Assembly (NCBI GenBank): GCA_964611145.1
Contig: CAZSYM010000001.1
Location: 62,001 to 126,000, forward strand
Source: WFQV01 sp964611145
Lineage (GTDB): Bacteria > Bacteroidota > Ignavibacteria > Ignavibacteriales > Melioribacteraceae
Length of the DNA: 64,000 nt
Direction of reading: 5' to 3'
Part shown: positions 52,071 to 60,686 of the stretch, piece by piece
How the letters are laid out: every line of letters begins with the position of its first letter
Position numbering within the stretch: position 1 is the stretch's first letter
Made by a program: the position numbers and the translations under genes
The notes under the pieces: model-generated
What the model saw: the letters and a program-made list of their open reading frames with translations, nothing else
Database searches by the model: none
Told to the model about the DNA's origin: nothing

Positions 52071-52526
52071 ATGAAAAAGATTGTTGTTGTAATGGCAGTT
52101 CTAATTTTTACTTTTTCGGATATAGTCGCTCAGGAAAAGGGAACAGGGATTGGTATTACTCTTGTAGAAGCTACAGGAATTAGTGCCAAGTATTGGCTGG
52201 ATACCAACGTCGCTCTGGACGGCATTCTGGCATATTCGCTTTTGGGAAATTCGGGAATTACAATTTGCGCGGATTATGTTTATCATTTAACTCCTCTGCA
52301 TTTCCGAGGGAAAAAGTTTGTGCCTTATTACGGATTCGGTGGTCATCTTTCGCTGGGCGAAGGAACAAGCAAAGGGCTCGGAGTGCGGGGAGTTCTCGGT
52401 ACAACGTGGATTCTCACGCGCTATCCCGCGGATATCTTTCTGGAAGCGGCTCCTATTTTCGTCTTACTTCCCTCCACTAAAATTTCGCTGGACGTTTCCC
52501 TCGGAGCAAGGTGGTTCTTCCAATAG
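52071..52526 (+). CDS. Small exported beta-barrel-like protein
   Basis: This 151-residue protein has a signal peptide (1-20, ending SDIVAQ). The mature part alternates short amphipathic strands with Gly and aromatic residues (GITLVEATGISAKYW, YYGFGGHL, GVRGVLGTTWIL) and ends in ARWFFQ with a terminal aromatic region. This pattern suggests a small outer-membrane beta-barrel of about eight strands, similar to the BAPKO_0422/DUF3996 type, but I have no firm family assignment. ATG 52071 is preferred over an upstream in-frame ATG (52032) because it gives a normal signal peptide and has GGGGAAAGAGA upstream. Confidence 0.72.
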   Translation: MKKIVVVMAVLIFTFSDIVAQEKGTGIGITLVEATGISAKYWLDTNVALDGILAYSLLGNSGITICADYVYHLTPLHFRGKKFVPYYGFGGHLSLGEGTSKGLGVRGVLGTTWILTRYPADIFLEAAPIFVLLPSTKISLDVSLGARWFFQ

Positions 52527-52613
52527 TTACTTTCCTGGCACGCTTCTCCTAAAAATCTCGCTGGAAAAAGAACTCTTTGTTCGCCAGTTAAAAATTCTCG
52601 GTTAAAATTCAAC

Positions 52614-52654
52614 TTGACATTCAAAACTTTTAGCGATAGATTTTCGCTAAAGTT
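52614..52654 (+). promoter_or_regulatory. Promoter of the TPR gene with an overlapping inverted repeat
   Basis: TTGACA starts at 52614 and TAGATTTT lies at 52637-52644, 20 bases after the TTG, matching seven of eight -7 positions. An imperfect dyad, AACTTTTAGCGA (52625-52636) and TCGCTAAAGTT (52644-52654), straddles the -7 box, where a repressor could bind. This is an inference. Confidence 0.45.
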
Positions 52655-52666
52655 TAATTTAAAATT

Positions 52667-54088
52667 ATGGAATTACCCGAATCATATTACGGCAGCGACA
52701 AGAATTCTTTCCCGGAAGAGGAGGAAATTAAGTCCAAAATAGAAGAATGTAAGAAGCACATTCTCGCGGGAGAAACTATTCTCTATCTCGATTTGATAGA
52801 GGAAACCGTGGAATTATGCGCCGACTACGACCTTCCTCACGAAGGAATATTTTTGACCGAAGCTCTTCTGGAAGCGGCTCCGTACAATTCGGATGCATGG
52901 CTTTTCAAAGGAATATTTTTGAACAATCTTTTCGAATATGAAGAAGCTTATTTTGCTTTGAACAAAGCCCTTTCCTACAATCCGCGGGATGCCGAGGCTC
53001 TCCTCAACAAAGCGATAGCAGAAGAAAATCTGGGCTTTGTGAAAGATGCGATTGAAACATTAAAGAAAGTTATAGAAATAGAACCAGAAAATCTTGATGC
53101 TCATTTTAATCTTGGATTGATATACGAAAAGAAAGAGCTTTTCTCCCAAGCCGCTTTCCATTTCGAAGCGGTGATAAAAAAAGACCCGGAAAATACCGAG
53201 GCTCTCTATGAACTCGGCTACTGCTACGAAAACTCGGATAAACTCGACGAAGCCTTACGGGTTTACGAAAAGTATCTTGAGATAGATCCTTACAGCCCCA
53301 CCGCTTGGTACAACAAAGGAATTGTTCTGCTGCGGAAGGAAGCTTTCGAAAAAGCGGCGGATGCCTTCGAACTTTCCGTAGCCATAGATTCCGAATTTTC
53401 CAGCGCTTGGTTTAATTGCGGTATCGCTTACGCCAATATGAAACGTTTTTCAAAAGCCTTGGAGTGCTTTCTTACTTCCTACAAACTTGAACCAGACGAT
53501 GCCATAATTCCTTTTAATATTGCTCAGATTTACGAGGACCTGGGCAATATCGAAAATGCCGTTGTTTATTATTCTCAAGCGGTGAAATCCAATCCGAATT
53601 TCGACGAAGCGTATTTTGCCCGTGCCATTTGTTACAAAAAAATAAAAGAATACGAAAAAGCACTCGATGACGCCAAAACATACGCAACGTTGAAGCCTAA
53701 CGATACGAAAGCGCTTTTCCTAACGGCAAGCATTTACGAGGCGAAAGAAGATTACGAAAAAGCCATAGAATCTTATTTCTTTATTCTTGAAAAAGAACCT
53801 ACCAATTTCGAAGCCACGTTCAAACTTGCGGGCGCCTTGATAAACGCGGGAAGGTTCGAGGAAGGTAAAAATTATTATTTGAAATGCATTCAGATGCGCG
53901 GAAACCATGCAAACTCGTTTTACGGTATGGCAAAAGCGTTCTTTCTCTTGAACGAAAAGGAAAAAGCTTACGGCTCCTTGCTAAAAGCAATTTCCATTGA
54001 CCCGCGGTACAAGACGAAGATAATAAGGGAGTTTCCTTTTCTGGCGGACTCGCCTATCTTTCTCGAACTTTTAAAAGATAACAAATAA
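52667..54088 (+). CDS. Tetratricopeptide repeat protein
   Basis: This 473-residue soluble protein has no signal peptide. After an acidic N-terminal 60 residues, about eleven TPR units follow at 34-residue intervals. Typical consensus pieces are AWYNKGIVLLRKEAFEKAADAF, AHFNLGLIYEKKELFSQAAFHF and ALYELGYCYENSDKLDEALRVY, each ending in a Pro-containing turn. TPR arrays form a superhelix that binds peptide segments of partner proteins. No enzymatic domain is attached. The ATG has no ribosome-binding motif, which is common in Bacteroidota-type genes. aroE begins 11 bases after its stop. The role is unknown. Confidence 0.93.
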   Translation: MELPESYYGSDKNSFPEEEEIKSKIEECKKHILAGETILYLDLIEETVELCADYDLPHEGIFLTEALLEAAPYNSDAWLFKGIFLNNLFEYEEAYFALNKALSYNPRDAEALLNKAIAEENLGFVKDAIETLKKVIEIEPENLDAHFNLGLIYEKKELFSQAAFHFEAVIKKDPENTEALYELGYCYENSDKLDEALRVYEKYLEIDPYSPTAWYNKGIVLLRKEAFEKAADAFELSVAIDSEFSSAWFNCGIAYANMKRFSKALECFLTSYKLEPDDAIIPFNIAQIYEDLGNIENAVVYYSQAVKSNPNFDEAYFARAICYKKIKEYEKALDDAKTYATLKPNDTKALFLTASIYEAKEDYEKAIESYFFILEKEPTNFEATFKLAGALINAGRFEEGKNYYLKCIQMRGNHANSFYGMAKAFFLLNEKEKAYGSLLKAISIDPRYKTKIIREFPFLADSPIFLELLKDNK

Positions 54089-54099
54089 AAAAGGGCGAA

Positions 54100-54978
54100 A
54101 TGAAGGAATTCGTGAAATCGCATAAGCAAATTACGGGGATTATCGGGCATCCGATTAAACATACCCTTTCCCCCCTTATGCACAATTTGGCTTTTGAGCT
54201 TACGGGATTGGATTACATTTATCTTTCCTTCGACGTTCCAACGGAAAGTCTTTCGGATGCTTTGAAAGGTATGGCGGCTTTGGGAATAAAGGGTTTCAAC
54301 GTTACCCTTCCCCACAAAGAAAGAATTATTCCGCTTCTTAACAAAATATCCGAGGAAGCAAGCTCCATTGGCGCTGTAAATACAGTCCTAAACGAAAACG
54401 GTCTCCTTACGGGCTATAATACGGATGTTTACGGAATTATTCAGACTTTCGAGCCATTCCGGGACGAAATAGCGGATTCCGAGATAACCGTAATCGGAGC
54501 GGGAGGAGCGGTTCGGAGTTTGCTTTACGCTTTGGTAAGAAATTTCAAAGCCGGTAGAATAAATTTAGTGAATAGGACGGCGGAAAAAGCCGAACTTTTA
54601 AAAGACTATTATGCGGAAAAAATACTCTTCGAAAAAATCTTTGCTTATGAACTCGTCCCCCCTGATTTAAAAGAAGTTTTTCGCAGAAGCAAAGTAATTG
54701 TAAACGCCACACCGGTGGGAATGTTTCCGCACACGGACGATTCCCCCCTTGCTCTCTCGGAGTTTTTTCGAGAAGGACAAATTGTCTTCGATTTGATTTA
54801 TAATCCGCTTGAAACGAAATTTCTGAAACTTGCCTCCGATGCCGGTGCAAGGACGGTAAACGGGCTTAAAATGTTCATTCATCAGGGGGCAAAGGCGTTT
54901 GAGCTTTGGACGGGAAAGGAAATGCCCGTGGAAAAAATTTATCCCCAACTCCAAAGCGAGCTACAGAAGGAAAAATAA
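54100..54978 (+). CDS. aroE: Shikimate dehydrogenase
   Basis: This 292-residue enzyme reduces 3-dehydroshikimate to shikimate with NADPH in aromatic amino-acid synthesis. The substrate domain has GHPIKHTLSPLMHN (the Ser/Thr and Asn bind shikimate), and NVTLPHKE carries the catalytic Lys. The Rossmann domain has GAGGAVRSLLYAL, a LVNRTAEKA cofactor loop, VNATPVGMFP and GLKMFIHQGA. The NRT stretch is the usual NADP-phosphate binding site. AAGGGCG precedes the ATG. It probably shares a transcript with the TPR gene and converges with murQ. No other shikimate-pathway gene is in the window. Confidence 0.96.
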   Translation: MKEFVKSHKQITGIIGHPIKHTLSPLMHNLAFELTGLDYIYLSFDVPTESLSDALKGMAALGIKGFNVTLPHKERIIPLLNKISEEASSIGAVNTVLNENGLLTGYNTDVYGIIQTFEPFRDEIADSEITVIGAGGAVRSLLYALVRNFKAGRINLVNRTAEKAELLKDYYAEKILFEKIFAYELVPPDLKEVFRRSKVIVNATPVGMFPHTDDSPLALSEFFREGQIVFDLIYNPLETKFLKLASDAGARTVNGLKMFIHQGAKAFELWTGKEMPVEKIYPQLQSELQKEK

Positions 54979-55012
54979 ATCTTGCTCACGGAAATTCATT
55001 GCTTTTATAAAT

Positions 55013-55957
55013 TCAAACTTCCTCTTTAAATTCCTTTCCTTCCACGGCAAGTCTCACGAAACCGCCCGCTTTTTCCAAGCGTTTCTTAGCTTCTTCCCTA
55101 TTCACATTCGCAAGTATCATAACCAGCGCCGTTTTGACATGCCAACCAGCCTTTTCCAAATATTCCGCCGCCTCGTCGTAGGAGACGCCTGTAATGGTCA
55201 TCACGATTCGTTTGGAGCGCTCTACGAGCTTTTTGTTGGTCATCTGCAAGTCAATCATCATATTTTCATAAACCTTGCCCAAGCGAACCATTGTAGCGGT
55301 AGTGAGCATATTCAGCACGAGTTTTTGAGCCGTGCCGCTTTTCATTCTTGTGGAACCCATTATCACCTCGGGACCCACATAGGGACAAATAGCGACGTCA
55401 ACTTCTTTTATATCGAAATGCTCTCTTGGATTTGTAGTTACAAACAAAGTTTTTGCGCCTATTTCCTTTGCTTTTTTAACCGCTCCTCTTACGTAAGGTG
55501 TTCTTCGACTGGCGGCTATTCCGCAAACGACGTCCTTTGCCGTAACACCAGCCTTAACGACCTCCGCCGCTCCGTTCTCCTCAAAATCTTCGGCGCCTTC
55601 CTGAGCTATAAACATCGCTTCCTTGCCACCCGCTATAAATCCCTGCACCATTTCGGGGTCGGTACCGAACGTAGGCGGGCATTCCGCGGCATCCACCACG
55701 CCGAGTCGTCCGCTCGTCCCCGCGCCGAAATAAAACAATCGCCCCCCGTTCTTGAGGGCTTTTACGATTATATTAACCGCTTGCTCGATGTATGGCAATT
55801 CTTTTTCGACCGCAAGGGGAACTTTCTTATCCTCCTCGTTTATTATCCTAAGAATTTCCGAAACCGGTGCGGTATCTATGTTCATGGAGCGCGGATTCCT
55901 TTGCTCCGTCGTTAATTTTGCAATTTCTTCGAAAAGCTTCTTTTTGTCGTCCGTCAT
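55013..55957 (-). CDS. murQ: N-acetylmuramic acid 6-phosphate etherase
   Basis: This 314-residue lyase splits the lactyl ether of MurNAc 6-phosphate to GlcNAc 6-phosphate and D-lactate in cell-wall recycling. The SIS-domain motifs are FYFGAGTSGRLGVVDAAECPP, where the Glu is part of the active site, and MGSTRMKSGTAQKLVLNML. The C-terminal helical region (about 240-300) has the TALVMILANVNREEAK helix. Its ATG overlaps the rsmG stop (ATGA). In many genomes murQ lies with kinases or transporters of anhydromuropeptides; here it ends the mnmE-mnmG-rsmG operon. The MltF-like enzyme in this window would supply anhydromuropeptides upstream in the recycling path. Confidence 0.96.
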   Translation of the reverse strand: MTDDKKKLFEEIAKLTTEQRNPRSMNIDTAPVSEILRIINEEDKKVPLAVEKELPYIEQAVNIIVKALKNGGRLFYFGAGTSGRLGVVDAAECPPTFGTDPEMVQGFIAGGKEAMFIAQEGAEDFEENGAAEVVKAGVTAKDVVCGIAASRRTPYVRGAVKKAKEIGAKTLFVTTNPREHFDIKEVDVAICPYVGPEVIMGSTRMKSGTAQKLVLNMLTTATMVRLGKVYENMMIDLQMTNKKLVERSKRIVMTITGVSYDEAAEYLEKAGWHVKTALVMILANVNREEAKKRLEKAGGFVRLAVEGKEFKEEV

Positions 55958-56634
55958 TTCGTAAGTTCCAATACTATTAATTTTTTTCCTTTTTCGTTTT
56001 TGGGATTACTCGGTTTATATGCCAGCTCGAAAATCGTCGATTTCCGTATGTTAATTTTATATTTCAATTCGGCGAGTCGCAATTCCTCCTTCAAGTCGCC
56101 ACCTTTGGCGGATATTAAAACGGCACGTTCTTGTATGAGAGGAAGAGCATAGCGAATCAAAAGCGCAAGGGGAACGGTCGCACGACTCAAAATCAAGTCG
56201 AAGGAGTTTTTGTACTTCTCAATAAATTCCTGGCTCTCGACTCTATAATTTTCCGCCGTAATCTTTTTCAGCGCCAATCTCCGAAGGAACTCATCGACGG
56301 CTTCGATTTTTTTTCTGGTCGAATCGACCAAAACACCCTGCAATTCGGGGCGCATTATCGCTACGGGAATTCCCGGAAAGCCGCCTCCCGTACCGATATC
56401 CAGAAAATAAGACCTTTTGTCCGGTATATGTTCGGAGATTAAAACGGAGTGAAAGATGTGGTTTTCGACCACATTTTTGATGTCTTTTCTCGAGATCAGG
56501 TTTATAGATTCGTTTTTTTCGGCAAGAAGTTCCGCAAAATCGGCAAGTTTTTCAAGTTTGTTTAAATCAACCGGTAAATTATTTTCTGCAAAAAAGTCTT
56601 TCAGTTGGATTAAATAGTTTTCCCGTTTCGTCAA
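55954..56634 (-). CDS. rsmG: 16S rRNA (guanine-N7) methyltransferase RsmG (GidB)
   Basis: This 226-residue enzyme makes m7G527 in 16S rRNA (E. coli numbering). The SAM motif is LDIGTGGGFPGIPVAIMRP, and NLISRKDIKNVVENHIFHSV precedes it. The LILSRATVPLALLIRYALP region is the usual substrate-binding loop. The start is TTG 56634, supported by CGGAG 7 bases upstream; an ATG start would shorten the helical N-terminus. It begins 16 bases after the mnmG stop, and its own stop overlaps the start of murQ. The arrangement mnmG-rsmG is a classic origin-proximal pair. Confidence 0.96.
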   Translation of the reverse strand: MTKRENYLIQLKDFFAENNLPVDLNKLEKLADFAELLAEKNESINLISRKDIKNVVENHIFHSVLISEHIPDKRSYFLDIGTGGGFPGIPVAIMRPELQGVLVDSTRKKIEAVDEFLRRLALKKITAENYRVESQEFIEKYKNSFDLILSRATVPLALLIRYALPLIQERAVLISAKGGDLKEELRLAELKYKINIRKSTIFELAYKPSNPKNEKGKKLIVLELTK

Positions 56635-56650
56635 TAAAAACTCCGAAAAA

Positions 56651-58528
56651 TTAATTTTTCAAATATACTAATAAAACGGAAATATCAGAAGGCGAAACTC
56701 CCGAAATGCGCGCCGCCTGTCCCAACGAGCGCGGTTTTACTTTGGTTAGTTTCTCCCTTCCCTCGGCGGAAATCCCGTGAATCCTCATATAATCGAAGTT
56801 AAGCGGTATTTCCATGTTCTCCAGTTTTTCCATTTTACGAATCAGTTCCTTCTGCCTTTCTATATAGCCTTCGTATTTGATTTCTATTTCGACCTGTTCG
56901 ATTACTTTCGGATTTGCAAGTATGCTTTTTACTATCGGATATTTTTTATCGTCAAATGCCCTAAGAAGTTCTTTCAGCTCGACTTCGGGACGTTTAAGTA
57001 TTTTTTCCGCTTCGGTTTTCTCTTTCAGTTCACTTGTTCCCGCGGAACGAAGAATATCATTAACCGCCTCGGGTTTGATTTTCGTATGTTTCAAAAATTC
57101 TTTGCTTTTGGCGATTAAGACCTCCCTTTCCTTCAGCTCGTCATAGATTTCCTTCGGAACCAATCCGAATTCATAGCCGTATTTAAGCAAGCGTCTATCC
57201 GCATTATCCTGTCTCAAAAGCAATCGATGCTCGGCTCGGGAGGTAAACATTCTATAAGGCTCGTTTGTGGATTTCGTAACGAGGTCGTCAATCAAGACTC
57301 CGATATAAGCCTCGCTACGTTTAAGCACAAATTCGGGGCGTCCTTGAATTTTAAGTGCGGCATTTATTCCCGCCACGATTCCCTGTCCCGCCGCTTCCTC
57401 GTAGCCGGAAGTTCCGTTTATTTGTCCCGCGAAATAGAGTCCCTCAATTAATTTCGTTTCCAAAGTAGAATCCACCTGATGAGGGGGGAAATAGTCGTAT
57501 TCCACCGCGTAACCGGGGCGCGCCATTTCCACTTCTTCAAGTCCCTTGATTTTCCTCATAGCTTCCAATTGAATTTCCGCGGGCAGTGAGCTGGAAAATC
57601 CGTTCAGATAAACAAGCGGGTCATCGAGCCCTTCCGGTTCGATAAAAAGCTGATGTTTCGGTTTGTCCGCAAAGCGCACGATTTTATCCTCGATAGAAGG
57701 ACAATAACGTGGTCCCGCTCCGCTAATCAATCCTGTAAACATCGGCGAGCGGTCAAATCCTTTCTCCAAAATCTTATGAACCTCGGGCGAAGTGTAGGTC
57801 AAATAACAGCTAAGTTGTGGTAAATAAGGAAATTCTTCCCGCGGAGTTCTCATGGAAAAAGGTTGCGGATTTTCATCGCCCGGCTGTTCCGTCAAAACAT
57901 CAAAATTAATGGACGCCTTCACAAGACGAGGAGGCGTACCAGTTTTTAATCTGCCGTATTCAAATCCCATTTTAACAAGCGATTCCGTCAACCCTTCCGC
58001 TGCCGGTTCTTTATACCGCCCACCTTTAACACCGTCGGGTCCAGTATACATCAATCCGTTTAAAAAAGTCCCCGCGGATAAAATCAATGCTTTACATTTT
58101 ATCTCTTTCCCGCTTTTGGTTTTGACTCCTGTTATTTTCTTATCCTCCGCAATCGCCTCGACTACGGAATCTTCCACGATTTCAAGATTTTCCACTTGAG
58201 AAACGACCCGTTCCGCCTCCTCGGAATAAAGCTTTCTATCCGATTGGCATCTTCCCGCCCAGACGGCGGGACCTTTGGATTTATTCAAAATTCTAAACTG
58301 AATTCCCGTTCTATCGGCTATCAAACCCATCACTCCGCCGAGTGCGTCTATTTCATGCACAAGATGTCCCTTTGCGCTTCCCCCGATTGCAGGATTGCAG
58401 GACATTCTACCTATCGCGTGCCTGTCCATAGTAATCAAAGCGACGGAGCAATCCATTCTTGCGGCCGCCACAGCGGCTTCGATTCCCGCGTGTCCTCCTC
58501 CCACGACAATTACATCATAGTATTTCAT
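56651..58528 (-). CDS. mnmG: tRNA uridine-5-carboxymethylaminomethyl modification protein MnmG (GidA)
   Basis: This 625-residue FAD protein works with MnmE to install the cmnm5 group on U34 of certain tRNAs. The FAD-binding GGGHAGIEAAVAAARM opens the protein, and the GSAKGHLVHEIDALGG and GTFLNGLMYTGP motifs follow, with the second Cys-containing region FSMRTPREE and YCPSIEDK. The helical C-terminus ends with GRVKPRSLGQAARISGVSPSD-type residues used to bind MnmE and tRNA. AAGGAAAG precedes the ATG. The 97 bases upstream separate it from mnmE and contain the parS sites. It is followed by rsmG. Confidence 0.98.
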   Translation of the reverse strand: MKYYDVIVVGGGHAGIEAAVAAARMDCSVALITMDRHAIGRMSCNPAIGGSAKGHLVHEIDALGGVMGLIADRTGIQFRILNKSKGPAVWAGRCQSDRKLYSEEAERVVSQVENLEIVEDSVVEAIAEDKKITGVKTKSGKEIKCKALILSAGTFLNGLMYTGPDGVKGGRYKEPAAEGLTESLVKMGFEYGRLKTGTPPRLVKASINFDVLTEQPGDENPQPFSMRTPREEFPYLPQLSCYLTYTSPEVHKILEKGFDRSPMFTGLISGAGPRYCPSIEDKIVRFADKPKHQLFIEPEGLDDPLVYLNGFSSSLPAEIQLEAMRKIKGLEEVEMARPGYAVEYDYFPPHQVDSTLETKLIEGLYFAGQINGTSGYEEAAGQGIVAGINAALKIQGRPEFVLKRSEAYIGVLIDDLVTKSTNEPYRMFTSRAEHRLLLRQDNADRRLLKYGYEFGLVPKEIYDELKEREVLIAKSKEFLKHTKIKPEAVNDILRSAGTSELKEKTEAEKILKRPEVELKELLRAFDDKKYPIVKSILANPKVIEQVEIEIKYEGYIERQKELIRKMEKLENMEIPLNFDYMRIHGISAEGREKLTKVKPRSLGQAARISGVSPSDISVLLVYLKN

Positions 58529-58548
58529 CTTTCCTTCTCTTTTCGCAA

Positions 58549-58564
58549 CGTTTCACGTGAAACA
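58549..58564. promoter_or_regulatory. parS site 1 (ParB-binding)
   Basis: CGTTTCACGTGAAACA matches the 16-base parS consensus TGTTTCACGTGAAACA at 15 of 16 positions and contains the perfect palindrome GTTTCACGTGAAAC. It lies in the mnmE-mnmG gap, upstream of mnmG. Confidence 0.9.
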
Positions 58565-58609
58565 TTTTTGATTGAAATCGAAACAAATCGGATGCAAAAA
58601 CGCCTCCGA

Positions 58610-58625
58610 TGTTTCACGTGAAACG
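58610..58625. promoter_or_regulatory. parS site 2 (ParB-binding)
   Basis: TGTTTCACGTGAAACG also matches the parS consensus at 15 of 16 positions, with the same palindromic core. Its centre is 61 bases from site 1 and its last base is next to the mnmE stop codon. Two sites so close in one gap make a chance match very unlikely. Confidence 0.9.
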
Positions 58626-59987
58626 TTATTTTCCTATACAAAATTTGTTAAAAATGTTGTTCAAAATATCATCGGTCGTAACTTTTCCGATTATTTCGCC
58701 CAAAAAGTTTTCCGCGCTTCGCAAATCGACGGAGACGAACTCCCCGCTCATCCCGTCCTTAATCGTCTTTTCCGCATTTTCGAGCGATTCCTTTGCATTC
58801 TTAAGCGCAACATAATGCCTTATATTGGAAACCACAGCCGATTTTTCCGTGTAATTTTTTTGTCCCAACGCTTTTTCTTTCAGCAAAGAGAAAAGCTTTT
58901 CTATCCCTTCGCCCGTCAAGGCGGAAACTTTTGCATCAAAGGCTTCCTCCTCCCGAGAGCGACTTAAGTCTATTTTGTTCAGGACTTTTATTATTCGCGA
59001 GGGCTCGGTTAATTGTAAAAGCTCATTATAAAGCTCAATCGAAAAGCCATCGATTACGTCGCTCACGAAAATGACGACGTCGCTGTTTTTAACCGCCTCC
59101 CTGCTACGCAAAACCCCCTCGCGTTCCAAGGTGTCTTCCGTAAGCCTTATTCCGGCGGTGTCATAAAGTCGGAACAGGATACCATCAATAAAGACCTCCT
59201 CGCGAATTACGTCCCGAGTCGTTCCCGGTATGTTGCTCACTATTGCGCGGGATTCCTTGAGTATGTAGTTCAGCAAAGAGGATTTTCCCACGTTCGGGCG
59301 ACCCACAATCGCCACATTTACACCGTCGCGAATCACTCTGCCGAATCGAAAAGTCGCCAGCAATTTATCGATTTCCGAGACGGTGTTCTCAATTTTACCC
59401 AAAAGCTCCTCCGTCGATACAAACTCAAGGTCTTCCTCGGCAAAATCGAGTTCCAGCTCCACCAAAGAGGAAATATCGACAAGCGAATTCCGCAATTCGG
59501 AAATTTTAGCGGAAAGAATGCCGTCCAATTGATTTCGCGCTCCCCGCAAGGCGGCATCGGAGCGGGCGTTGATAATATCCGCCACGGCTTCCGCTTGCGC
59601 CAAGTCCAATTTCCCGTTCAAAAAAGCGCGACGAGTAAATTCTCCCGGTTCCGCCAGGCGCACACCCGTTTCCAATAGCAACCCGATTATTTTTTCGGCG
59701 ATAAGCGGGCTACCGTGCGTACTTATTTCAACGGAATCCTCGCCGGTATAAGAGTGAGGAGAACGGAAGACCGTTACAAGCACATCATCGACCGTCTCAC
59801 CTTCGGTATCAATTATCCTTCCGTAGTGAACCGTGTGTGTGGGAACTTCCCACAAATTTTTGTTCGAGGAAAAGATTTTATCGACAGCTTGTAAACTTCC
59901 CTCTCCGCTAACGCGAATAACATTTATCGCTCCCACACCCGGAGGAGTGGCAACGGCAACAATCGTATCTTTAAATTTTTCTAACAT
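58626..59987 (-). CDS. mnmE: tRNA modification GTPase MnmE (TrmE)
   Basis: This 453-residue protein partners MnmG. The N-terminal domain (1-120) binds the formyl-tetrahydrofolate cofactor and starts with DTIVAVATPPGVGAINVIRV. The inserted G domain has GRPNVGKSSLL (G1), the PGTTRD switch, DTAGIR (G3) and NKID (G4). The helical domain ends in FCIGK, the CxGK motif required for activity. No clear ribosome-binding site precedes the ATG. It is first in a four-gene minus-strand run and its downstream gap holds two parS sites. Confidence 0.98.
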   Translation of the reverse strand: MLEKFKDTIVAVATPPGVGAINVIRVSGEGSLQAVDKIFSSNKNLWEVPTHTVHYGRIIDTEGETVDDVLVTVFRSPHSYTGEDSVEISTHGSPLIAEKIIGLLLETGVRLAEPGEFTRRAFLNGKLDLAQAEAVADIINARSDAALRGARNQLDGILSAKISELRNSLVDISSLVELELDFAEEDLEFVSTEELLGKIENTVSEIDKLLATFRFGRVIRDGVNVAIVGRPNVGKSSLLNYILKESRAIVSNIPGTTRDVIREEVFIDGILFRLYDTAGIRLTEDTLEREGVLRSREAVKNSDVVIFVSDVIDGFSIELYNELLQLTEPSRIIKVLNKIDLSRSREEEAFDAKVSALTGEGIEKLFSLLKEKALGQKNYTEKSAVVSNIRHYVALKNAKESLENAEKTIKDGMSGEFVSVDLRSAENFLGEIIGKVTTDDILNNIFNKFCIGK

Positions 59988-60164
59988 CTCAAATTTAAAA
60001 CTTACAATTTACTAAATTGAAAAAAGGCTCGCAATACAACACATTCCCTTTCCAGCCGCGATATAAAGCGCAAGAGCTTTTGAAACAAAAGGGGGAAATT
60101 GTTTTGCAAAAATTTCAATTTTGCATTAGGTTAAAGTTGATTTTTAAAAAACTCTCGGCTTTAA

Positions 60165-60677
60165 ATGGCAAATAGGCGTTTCGCCCTTATTTTATTATGG
60201 TCTATACCAATAGTATTGATTTTATTGAACATTCTTTATTTACCCCGGTTACCGGAGATGGTTGCGGTGCATTTTAACGCCGCGGGTTCGGCGGATTCCT
60301 TTTGGAAGAAAAATTCCGCATTCGAGTTCCAGGTTATTTTCATAATCGGATTGACTCTCCTAATGTGGGGTTTAAGCATATTGGTTTATAAGCTTCCGGA
60401 AAAGGCTTTGAATCTTCCGAATCGCGATTATTGGCTTGCACCCGAAAGAAAAAGGCAAACGCTGGACGACATATCAACGTTTATTTTGTGGCTGGGCGTT
60501 CTAACAAACGCCTTTCTCTTCTCTTTGTTTTATTACACTATGAAAACCAACATAGAAAGGGAATTCCAACTGGGCGCTACATTTTGGCTTTTCTTCCTTT
60601 TCTATATGGGAACGACGACGTGGCTAATCGTTAAATTTTCCAAAAAATTTCTCTCTAAAAAAAGTAACGAAAAATAG
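60165..60677 (+). CDS. DUF1648 membrane protein
   Basis: This 170-residue protein has four hydrophobic segments (about 6-25, 52-75, 98-120 and 130-150). The N-terminal stretch LPRLPEMVAVHFNAAGSADSF matches the DUF1648 pattern in which P-x-x-VPxHFxxxGxxD is typical. The family is known from SdpI-like regulators and other membrane proteins, and its role here is unknown. The gene begins a transcript that continues into a dGTPase 9 bases later. No ribosome-binding motif is clear. The 177-base region before it holds a pair of short related repeats (TTTTGCA) but no certain promoter. Confidence 0.85.
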   Translation: MANRRFALILLWSIPIVLILLNILYLPRLPEMVAVHFNAAGSADSFWKKNSAFEFQVIFIIGLTLLMWGLSILVYKLPEKALNLPNRDYWLAPERKRQTLDDISTFILWLGVLTNAFLFSLFYYTMKTNIEREFQLGATFWLFFLFYMGTTTWLIVKFSKKFLSKKSNEK

Positions 60678-60686
60678 GAGACGGAG

